From Tannerella sp. (lineage in GTDB: Bacteria > Bacteroidota > Bacteroidia > Bacteroidales > Tannerellaceae): a DNA stretch of 12,612 bases. The translations under genes and the position numbers were made by a program. Shown piece after piece: positions 7,550 to 12,612 of the stretch. Below the pieces are notes generated by a model. That model saw nothing but the letters and a program-made list of their open reading frames with translations. It made no database searches and had not been told where the DNA came from. The first letter of the stretch is position 1; each line of letters begins with the position of its first letter. The DNA lies in contig JAISOP010000117.1 in the NCBI GenBank assembly GCA_031275525.1, forward strand, positions 1 to 12,612, read 5' to 3'.

Positions 7550-7779
7550 TAATGCATGTATGGCGACATACATAATGCATGTATGGCGACATACATAATG
7601 CATGTATGGCGACATACATAATGCATGTATGGCGGCATACATAATGCATGTATGGCGACATACATAATGCATGTACGCCGACGTATATAATGCATATACG
7701 CCGACGTATATAGTGCATATACGCCGGCGTATATAGTGCATATACGCCGGCGTATATAGTGCATATACGCCGGCGTATA
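7550..7779. repeat. Ten tandem 23-bp units, each an imperfect or perfect palindrome
   Basis: Ten contiguous 23-bp units each consist of a TARTGCA spacer and a 16-bp self-complementary core. Units 1-5 carry TGTATGGCGACATACA (unit 4 has GCGG in the centre). Unit 6 is a hybrid (TGTACGCCGACGTATA), unit 7 has TATACGCCGACGTATA, and units 8-10 carry TATACGCCGGCGTATA, a perfect 16-bp palindrome. Both sides of the stem change together along the array. A decayed eleventh unit may follow from 7780. The array begins 22 nt after the sigma factor stop and precedes the PF06439 gene. It may act as a transcript-end structure, an array of protein sites or a recombination target. All three minus-strand frames stay open only because the unit lacks stops. 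Confidence 0.95.
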
Positions 7780-7944
7780 TAATGGCGGTCTGATACAGAG
7801 CGGTTTGAGAAAGGGGACGGCCGCTTCATCCGCAGGCCGCAAGGGGGGAATGGCGAATGAATGACAAAGGGCGGCGCAACATTCATAGCGCCTCAAAAAA
7901 AGAATGAACCGAAAATTCAGGTCAGCCCTTTCAATGGTCGAACG
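7780..7944. other. Spacer between palindrome array and PF06439 gene promoter
   Basis: No gene is supported here. The first bases (TAATGGCGG) look like a decayed eleventh repeat unit. The frame of the next gene is open back to an ATG at 7861, but that ATG lies upstream of a good promoter and would give a 48-residue extension before an obvious signal peptide, so it was not used. Confidence 0.6.
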
Positions 7945-7976
7945 TTTGCGTACGTAAAATCCTTTGACTACATTTG
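7945..7976 (+). promoter_or_regulatory. Bacteroidetes housekeeping promoter for the PF06439 gene
   Basis: TTTG (7945-7948), a 20-nt spacer and TACATTTG (7969-7976) match the consensus fully. The ATG at 8005 is 28 nt past the -7 element. This promoter decides the start of the next gene in favour of 8005. It looks like a primary sigma promoter, so it gives no sign of control by the adjacent ECF factor. Confidence 0.75.
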
Positions 7977-8004
7977 CCTGAAATTATCATTTAAAAGTTT
8001 TCCT

Positions 8005-8751
8005 ATGAAAAAAATTTATTTCCTGTCATTAGCCCTCTTTGCCGTTGTTACTATGCAGGCACAGGATTGGGCGCCGGAAAGTACGGAGTGGTGGTATCCG
8101 GAACCGGCTATCGTGAAACCCGGAAAAACGCCGGGACAACCACCATCGGATGCCATCATCCTGTTTGACGGTAGCGACCTGTCAAAATGGACCTCAGACC
8201 AGGGGGGCGAACCTGGCTGGAAAATCGCGAATGGCGTAGCTACCATCGACCCCGGTAAGGGAGGCATACGGACGAAGGAGTATTTTGGCGACTGCCAGTT
8301 GCACCTCGAGTTCAAGTTGCCCCCGCCCGTGAAGGCCGACGCCGAAAACCCGCACGGCCAGTCGCAGGGCAACAGCGGCGTACTGCTCCAGGGACGCTAC
8401 GAGGTACAGATCCTGGACCCCGAAAACAACAAAACCTACGTGAACGGCATGTTGGGAAGCATCTACAAGCAGACGGCGCCTCTGGTCAATCCCTATACAA
8501 CCAACGGCGAATGGCAGGTGTACGACATCTACTGGAAAGCGCCGAAATTCGGCACCGGAGACCGGTTGGAGTCGCCCGCCATCATCACCGTCGTACTCAA
8601 TGGCGTGCTGATTCAAAACAATTACATCCTGCAGGGACACACGCCCTACCGCGGCCTGCCGGCCTATAGCGCACATGGCCGCCTGCCGCTCGGCCTGCAA
8701 GACCACGGCCGCGCCATCTCGTTCCGGAATATCTGGATACGTAACCTGTAA
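8005..8751 (+). CDS. Secreted PF06439 (DUF1080; 3-keto-disaccharide hydrolase family) protein
   Basis: The protein has 248 aa. A signal peptide (MKKIYFLSLALFAVVTMQAQ) suggests export to the periplasm or beyond; no lipobox cysteine is seen. The rest is one PF06439 domain with a concanavalin-like beta-sandwich fold. Hallmarks are IILFDGSDLSKW at residues 51-62, GGIRTKEYFGDCQLHLEFKLP at 86-106 split by a turn, GNSGVLLQGRYEVQILD at 122-138, and GRLPLGLQDHG followed by ISFRNIWIRNL at 225-248. The family is now linked to hydrolysis of 3-keto-glycosides made by a GFO/IDH oxidoreductase. That partner is absent here, so the substrate is unknown. The start at 8005 is chosen over 7861 because of the promoter and signal peptide. 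The next glycosidase gene follows after 57 nt, probably in the same transcript. Confidence 0.9.
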   Translation: MKKIYFLSLALFAVVTMQAQDWAPESTEWWYPEPAIVKPGKTPGQPPSDAIILFDGSDLSKWTSDQGGEPGWKIANGVATIDPGKGGIRTKEYFGDCQLHLEFKLPPPVKADAENPHGQSQGNSGVLLQGRYEVQILDPENNKTYVNGMLGSIYKQTAPLVNPYTTNGEWQVYDIYWKAPKFGTGDRLESPAIITVVLNGVLIQNNYILQGHTPYRGLPAYSAHGRLPLGLQDHGRAISFRNIWIRNL

Positions 8752-8773
8752 CGCACGAGGAATGATGAGCTTA

Positions 8774-8793
8774 GGAGCCGTCAAGAAATAAAC
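8774..8793 (+). repeat. Solo end of the MITE-like repeat (left copy)
   Basis: GGAGCCGTCAAGAAATAAAC, preceded by TTA, matches the terminal 20 nt of the element at 10085-10240 with one mismatch (C for T). Beyond this point the sequences diverge. It lies in the 57-nt gap just upstream of the glycosidase start. Together with the inverted end at 10221-10240 it forms terminal inverted repeats of a 1467-bp segment holding that gene. Confidence 0.75.
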
Positions 8794-8808
8794 AAACTTA
8801 AACAAGAG

Positions 8809-10074
8809 ATGATGAACCAATTATTCTTACGAAAAGCAATGGCCATCATGCTGTCGATGTTTTGGGTGTGCGGACTGGTTGCACAGGAAACGATGCCGTT
8901 TGCGTACAAGCGGGCGAAGGCCGATGACTTTATTATCTTTCCGTGGGGCGGTGTGCCGTCGCCCGACTTTGCGGCCGGCGCATGGGGCGACATGACGTCT
9001 CCCGCCGATTTGATGAACGACCTGTTCGACTGCGGTTATAACGCTACGGGTTTTATCCCGGCAAGCTATGTGCCGGCGGCGGTCGGTAGCCGCCTGGCCG
9101 TGATACTCTATGACGCACGTGTGGCCTCGCATCCGGAGGTCACGCCGCAGCAGGCGGAACAAACGATTCAAGCGGTTTTGGACGAAATCAAACCTCCGGC
9201 GTTGCGTAATACCGTTTATTCGATCTATATCAGGGATGAACCGAATGCATCCCTCTTTCCCACGCTAAGCCTCTGGGCAGAAGCCATTCGTAAACACGGG
9301 ATATTGCCGTACATCAATTTGTTTCCCGATTACGCATCGGATGAACAATTGGGATCGGAGGGTTACGAGGCGCATCTGGATGCGTTTGTAAATACCTGTA
9401 AACCGCAATATGTGTCATACGACAATTATTCGCTCTTTGAAGGCAACCTGTTCGACGAAAACCGGTTTTACGGCAACCTCGAAACGGTACGGAAAAAATC
9501 GTTGCAATACGGTATTCCGTTCTGGAACGTGATTCTCGGCAATACGCACTTCCATTACATCGAACCCTCTGCGGCGACACTGGCCGTACAGGTGTATTCC
9601 ACGTTGGCATACGGCGGCAAGGGAATCGGGTATTTCACTCACTATACGCCCCAAATCGGTAATTACCGGTTCGCCCCCATCGACCCGTTCGGCCATCGGA
9701 CGAAGACTTGGGAGATGATGCGTAATATCAATTTACAGATTCATGCTTTGGCGCCGGTGTACTGCACGCTGAAAAGCGTCAATGTGTTTCATACGGGCGA
9801 TGTACCGCGCAATGCCCGGGGAATCGAATCGACCGTTCATCTCAAGTCCATCGGCGAAGGCAAACTGCTTGTGGGCGAATTGGCCGATCCCGCCGGAAAT
9901 CCGTATGTACTTGTTGTCAATAAAGACATTCAAAAATCCGTACAATTGAAAATCGCGTTTAAAAAGGAAGGCAAGATGGCGCTTGTCAGTCCATACGGTA
10001 GCGGAAAAATGCGGTTTGCAGGCGAACAGGAGTGGCTTGCCCCGGGAGCAGGCATTTTGTTGACGGTCGAATAA
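8809..10074 (+). CDS. Secreted putative TIM-barrel glycoside hydrolase (family unassigned)
   Basis: The protein has 421 aa with an N-terminal signal-type hydrophobic segment ending near VAQET (residues 24-28), so it is probably exported. The body looks like a beta/alpha-barrel carbohydrate-active enzyme. Signs are a YIRDEPN segment at 140-146 with a possible acid residue at Glu144, ILPYINLFPDY at 165-175, YVSYDNYSLF at 201-210, IPFWNVI at 236-242, and LAVQVYSTLAYGGKGIGYFTHYTP at 258-281 split across the strand end. A small beta-rich C-terminal domain follows from about residue 310. Similar layouts occur in GH42-like and uncharacterised clan-A enzymes, but I cannot name a family or substrate. 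Two adjacent ATGs open the gene; the first was used. It is flanked on both sides by ends of one mobile repeat family. Confidence 0.7.
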   Translation: MMNQLFLRKAMAIMLSMFWVCGLVAQETMPFAYKRAKADDFIIFPWGGVPSPDFAAGAWGDMTSPADLMNDLFDCGYNATGFIPASYVPAAVGSRLAVILYDARVASHPEVTPQQAEQTIQAVLDEIKPPALRNTVYSIYIRDEPNASLFPTLSLWAEAIRKHGILPYINLFPDYASDEQLGSEGYEAHLDAFVNTCKPQYVSYDNYSLFEGNLFDENRFYGNLETVRKKSLQYGIPFWNVILGNTHFHYIEPSAATLAVQVYSTLAYGGKGIGYFTHYTPQIGNYRFAPIDPFGHRTKTWEMMRNINLQIHALAPVYCTLKSVNVFHTGDVPRNARGIESTVHLKSIGEGKLLVGELADPAGNPYVLVVNKDIQKSVQLKIAFKKEGKMALVSPYGSGKMRFAGEQEWLAPGAGILLTVE

Positions 10075-10084
10075 ACCGTATTTA

Positions 10085-10240
10085 GGAGCTGTCAAGAAAT
10101 AAACCATCCATTTACGGGTCTGTTTTTCGCATTCCTTCAGCCCGAAAATGATTACATACCCCAGTATGCGCACATTTTCGGACTTTGTACTGCAAAAAAC
10201 ATTTCCCGTAAATTCGGATGGTTTATTTCTTGACAGCTCC
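10085..10240. mobile_element. 156-bp MITE-like hairpin element flanked by TTA
   Basis: The outer 25 nt at each end (10085-10109 and 10216-10240; both start GGAGCTGTCAAGAAATAAAC when read inward) are perfect inverted repeats. Inner parts also pair: ATTTACGGG 10110-10118 with 10205-10213, CCGAAAATG near 10142-10150 with 10173-10181, and CATAC 10155-10159 with 10164-10168 around a 4-nt loop. The whole element thus folds as one long hairpin. TTA directly flanks both sides (10082-10084 and 10241-10243), which fits a 3-bp target duplication of the TNA kind made by some IS5-family elements. It has no coding capacity. It begins 10 nt after the glycosidase stop and may end that transcript. Confidence 0.85.
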
Positions 10241-10259
10241 TTACCCGGACAATTGGAAA

Positions 10260-10288
10260 GCCGGCCTCCTAACACCTCGGAGGCCGGC
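10260..10288. terminator. GC-rich hairpin, possible terminator
   Basis: GCCGGCCTCC (10260-10269) and GGAGGCCGGC (10279-10288) form a perfect 10-bp stem with a 9-nt loop, about 185 nt after the glycosidase stop. No T run follows, so it is not a textbook intrinsic terminator, but the stem is strong and lies just before a new promoter. Confidence 0.55.
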
Positions 10289-10377
10289 CTCCGTATAGAC
10301 TCATTTGGAAATACAACGAAGCGGCACGCTCTCCCAGCCGCCGGAAGAGAAGGGAAGCGGAAACCGGTAATGCAAAT

Positions 10378-10407
10378 TTTGTATTCGCTCAACTTGCACT
10401 ATCTTTG
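10378..10407 (+). promoter_or_regulatory. Bacteroidetes promoter upstream of the glycosyltransferase
   Basis: TTTG (10378-10381), an 18-nt spacer and TATCTTTG (10400-10407) match the consensus. The first ATG behind it (10427) opens only an 18-codon frame. The glycosyltransferase start is 156 nt past the -7 element. Confidence 0.65.
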
Positions 10408-10426
10408 TCACAAAACAAAACACGAT

Positions 10427-10483
10427 ATGAAAAAGTTACCAATAGGGTTGCCTTTGACGGCGAGGATGTGGCCTGCCGGATAG
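10427..10483 (+). CDS. 18-codon ORF behind a promoter; leader peptide or gene remnant
   Basis: ATGAAAAAG follows the -7 element at the distance typical of Bacteroidetes starts, but the frame stops after 18 codons (MKKLPIGLPLTARMWPAG). A different frame over the same bases reads VTNRVAFDGEDVACRIEGLQ and ends at TGA 10498-10500, which looks more like the tail of a protein. This could be a short leader peptide, or the scar of a deletion that joined a start region to the end of another gene. No product is claimed. Confidence 0.25.
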   Translation: MKKLPIGLPLTARMWPAG

Positions 10484-10563
10484 AAGGGCTTCAGCCGTGA
10501 ACCGTTTGGGTATATCCGTAAAAAATCGTTCTTTTGTAGCCTGCACAATAAACTGTAAAGGAA

Positions 10564-12330
10564 ATGTATATGCGTACCACTGCACTTCAATATCTTTATT
10601 TGCAAAAACCGGTAAGCTCGATGCTGCTGGTTGCTTTGCTGTCGGTACTGCCGTGGATTGCGGCGGGAGACTTTGCGACCAAGGGTGAGCCGCGCGAGGC
10701 GGCTGTCGCTGTTTCGATGCTGGAATCGGGCAACTGGATGTTGCCCAGGGTCTATGCCGACGAGTTTGCCTATAAACCGCCGATGACGCACTGGCTGATG
10801 GCGCTCTTTTCGCTGCCGCAGGGACACGTCTCGCCCTTCACCGCCCGCCTGCCCTCGGCGCTGGCGTATGCGGCATTGCTGGCCGTCTCGCTCCTCTTTT
10901 TCGGCAGGAAAGTCCGCTTCCAGGAAGCTTTTATCGCGACGCTGCTGCTTTTCACCTGCGTGGAAATCCACCGCGCGGGCATGACGGCGCGCGTCGATAT
11001 GCTGCTGACCTTCTTTACCGTCGCCGGACTGATACGGCTGTTCCGGTGGGAGGAGGAAGGCGAACTCAAGGGCTTGCCCCTGCTGATTCCCCTCCTGCTG
11101 AGCGGCGCCTTCCTGACCAAGGGACCGGTGGGGCTGGTTCTGCCGGTGTTCGTGTTTGGCGTTTATCTGTTGCTGCTGCGCAAATACCGTCTTTTCAAGA
11201 TAGCCAAATCGCTGTTTTATATCGGCGTCGCCTCGCTCTTTCTGCCTTCGCTCTGGTACATTGAAGCCTGGCGGATGGGAGGGGAGGACTTCCTGAACGT
11301 GGCGCTGGCCGAAAACTTCGGACGCTTCCTCCATCTCAACCCGGGGAACATTCACTACGAACTGGGACATGAGAACGGCGCGTGGTATAACCTCGTCACC
11401 CTGGCGGCCGGTTTCCTCCCCTGGACACTGCTGCTTTTCATCTCGCTCTTCGGACTGAAAATCAGCCGCCCCGGCGTACCGCTGAAGGAATGGCCGGCAC
11501 GGTTGTGGCGGCGCATCGGGACAATGGACCGTATCACGCTGTTCTGCCTGACGGCCTCGGTCTGCATCGTGTTTTTCTACTCCCTGCCGAGTAGTAAGCG
11601 GAGCGTTTACCTGATGCCCGCCTACCCGTTTATCGCCCTGTTTATCGCCCGGTATTTGCTGTATCTGGCGGAATACCGTTCGCGGGTGACCCGCCTGTAT
11701 GCCGGCGTGCTGGCCTCGCTGGTGGCGGTGGCGGCGCTGGTGGTGGCGGTGCAGATGACCGGACTGGCCGACGTCCGCAGTCTGGCCGGACAGTATGTGG
11801 CCGGCGCTTTCGCGTCCGCCACGCTGGATGCGGTCGCCCGTTCGTTCTCGCCCGGCATCTCGATGATACTGACCGGCACGCTGCTGCTGGTCTCCCTGGC
11901 TACGGTTGTCTATCAGATGAGGAAGAAAATCAATATCAAGATACTGTATGCTACGTTTTTCCTGGTCTTCTCTACCCACCTTTTTATCGACGGCGTGGTG
12001 ATGATCAACGTTCGCAGGGCAGGCTCGGCACGCCCCTTCGCTACGGAAATAAGGCAGGCGTACGGCCTGGACCATACGAACGTGTATGTGATGAACGACC
12101 TGCATACCTACCATAATATGTACGGACTGAACTTTTACCTGGGCAACCGTTTCCGGAATTTCGCAACCGAGCAGCCGCAAACAGGCTTTTTCCTGGTTGC
12201 CGAGAAAGACCTTCCGGCTGTCGAGCAGCGCTACGGGGAGGTATATGACTTCCGGAGGTTGCGCGTCTCGGACGGCATGACCGGCGACGTGCGGGGACGG
12301 ATTGTCCTGAGCCGTTTTACACGCAAATAA
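10564..12330 (+). CDS. ArnT/PMT-type polyprenyl-phosphate-dependent membrane glycosyltransferase
   Basis: The protein has 588 aa and many membrane segments (for example residues 19-34, 99-113, 122-131, 143-158, 172-183, 189-203, 215-227). Like ArnT and protein O-mannosyltransferases (GT-C fold), it has an acidic first extracytoplasmic loop, GDFATKGEPREAA (residues 35-47, Glu42 and Glu45). SGNWMLPRVYADEFAYKPPMTHW follows at 55-77, including the hallmark KPP at 71-73. Such enzymes move a sugar from a lipid-phosphate donor to lipid A, another lipid or a protein on the outer face of the inner membrane. Donor and acceptor cannot be told from sequence. The soluble C-terminal part begins near residue 480. 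An in-frame ATG two codons later (10570) is an alternative start. The gene is followed after 29 nt by a GH2 enzyme, probably in the same transcript. Confidence 0.9.
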   Translation: MYMRTTALQYLYLQKPVSSMLLVALLSVLPWIAAGDFATKGEPREAAVAVSMLESGNWMLPRVYADEFAYKPPMTHWLMALFSLPQGHVSPFTARLPSALAYAALLAVSLLFFGRKVRFQEAFIATLLLFTCVEIHRAGMTARVDMLLTFFTVAGLIRLFRWEEEGELKGLPLLIPLLLSGAFLTKGPVGLVLPVFVFGVYLLLLRKYRLFKIAKSLFYIGVASLFLPSLWYIEAWRMGGEDFLNVALAENFGRFLHLNPGNIHYELGHENGAWYNLVTLAAGFLPWTLLLFISLFGLKISRPGVPLKEWPARLWRRIGTMDRITLFCLTASVCIVFFYSLPSSKRSVYLMPAYPFIALFIARYLLYLAEYRSRVTRLYAGVLASLVAVAALVVAVQMTGLADVRSLAGQYVAGAFASATLDAVARSFSPGISMILTGTLLLVSLATVVYQMRKKINIKILYATFFLVFSTHLFIDGVVMINVRRAGSARPFATEIRQAYGLDHTNVYVMNDLHTYHNMYGLNFYLGNRFRNFATEQPQTGFFLVAEKDLPAVEQRYGEVYDFRRLRVSDGMTGDVRGRIVLSRFTRK

Positions 12331-12359
12331 GATACATTCAATCATTAAATAACGAATCT

Positions 12360-12612
12360 ATGAAAAAGTATTTCTTTTTACTGTTCCTGCTGGGCAGCGT
12401 GACAACGTTTGCCCAGCATAATTTTTGGGAAGACCCCCGGATTGTGGACGAGGGAAAGGAACCTGCCCGGGCGTATTTTATTCCCTATGCCGACGCGGAG
12501 CAGGTGGAGCGCGACGATAAGCTGGAGTCGCCCTACGTGAAGCTGCTGAACGGCACGTGGAAATTTCATTTCGCGGAGAACGTTGCCCGGCGGCCGGACG
12601 CTTTCCATGCCG
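12360..12612 (+). CDS. Secreted GH2 beta-galactosidase-like enzyme, N-terminal part (truncated by window)
   Basis: Only the first 84 codons are present. A signal peptide (MKKYFFLLFLLGSVTTFAQ) is followed by FWEDPRIVDEGKEPARA, then FIPYADAEQVERDD, SPYVKLLNGTWKFHF and RRPDAF. This is the standard opening of Bacteroidetes GH2 beta-galactosidases and related enzymes: the NP..V..N.EPP.A.FIPY segment and the LNG.WKFH start of the jelly-roll domain. The catalytic glutamates lie beyond the window, so the exact activity cannot be judged. The ATG at 12360 follows the glycosyltransferase stop by 29 nt in an AT-rich spacer, and cotranscription is likely. Periplasmic or surface location is inferred from the signal peptide. 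Confidence 0.9.
   Translation, partial: MKKYFFLLFLLGSVTTFAQHNFWEDPRIVDEGKEPARAYFIPYADAEQVERDDKLESPYVKLLNGTWKFHFAENVARRPDAFHA

Noticed and set aside
7550..7779. CRISPR array
   Set aside because: Units are contiguous 23-bp tandem copies with no unique spacers and no cas genes nearby.
7433..7896. Three overlapping minus-strand frames encoding 23-residue repeats rich in His, Met, Cys and Tyr
   Set aside because: The 23-bp unit lacks stop codons in all three minus frames, so any array of it is open. There is no promoter or start signal on that strand, and two frames run into unrelated sequence.
7861..8004. Longer start for the PF06439 gene at ATG 7861
   Set aside because: The extension lies across a consensus promoter (7945-7976) and would place 48 non-signal residues before a clear signal peptide.
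8771..10243. Complete insertion sequence
   Set aside because: The segment between the inverted ends encodes a secreted glycosidase-like protein and no transposase, so at most it is a non-autonomous element.
10408..12345. 645-codon open frame on the minus strand
   Set aside because: It is antisense to the membrane glycosyltransferase, is rich in Gln, Arg and His as shadow frames are, and shows no known domain.

Overview
The window looks like chromosome from a fairly GC-rich member of the Bacteroidales (Bacteroidota). The evidence is the gcvH-purE-ispG order, an enlarged (~600 aa) IspG, a carboxynorspermidine decarboxylase, a Bacteroidetes-type ECF sigma factor, secreted PF06439 (DUF1080) and GH2 sugar enzymes, and several close matches to the Bacteroidetes promoter (TTTG, about 18-20 nt, TAnnTTTG). 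No genus is claimed.

Layout. (1) 1-2605, plus strand: the 3' end of gcvH, purE and ispG, closely spaced. An in-phase 7-bp repeat array sits in the purE/ispG junction, with an inverted counterpart that forms the last codons of purE. (2) 2606-2981: a gene-free convergent gap with two hairpins and two 14-bp palindromes in a 41-bp tandem repeat. (3) 2982-6422, minus strand: a UvrD/PcrA helicase followed 2 nt later by nspC, behind a good promoter at 6439-6470. (4) 6423-6943: a divergent intergenic region with a plus-strand promoter, a 14-bp palindrome and a perfect (AG)19 microsatellite. The microsatellite lies inside a small open frame that overlaps the start of the next gene. (5) 6944-7528: an ECF sigma factor with no anti-sigma gene or SusC/SusD pair next to it in the window. 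(6) 7550-7779: ten tandem 23-bp units, each a palindrome whose two arms have changed together. (7) 8005-10074: a secreted PF06439 protein and a secreted putative TIM-barrel glycosidase. (8) 10085-10240: a 156-bp MITE-like perfect-ended inverted repeat flanked by TTA. A related end lies upstream of the glycosidase gene at 8774-8793. (9) 10260-12612: a GC-rich hairpin, a promoter with an 18-codon reading frame, an ArnT/PMT-type membrane glycosyltransferase, and the start of a secreted GH2 beta-galactosidase-like enzyme.

How it fits together. The left half is housekeeping: one-carbon metabolism, purine and isoprenoid synthesis, DNA repair and polyamine synthesis. The right half is accessory and probably concerns glycan breakdown or modification. 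The strongest candidates for new biology are the (AG)19 tract placed to switch a frame coupled to the sigma gene, the covarying 23-bp palindrome array behind that gene, and the MITE family that brackets the glycosidase. No complete transposase, CRISPR array, tRNA or rRNA was seen.
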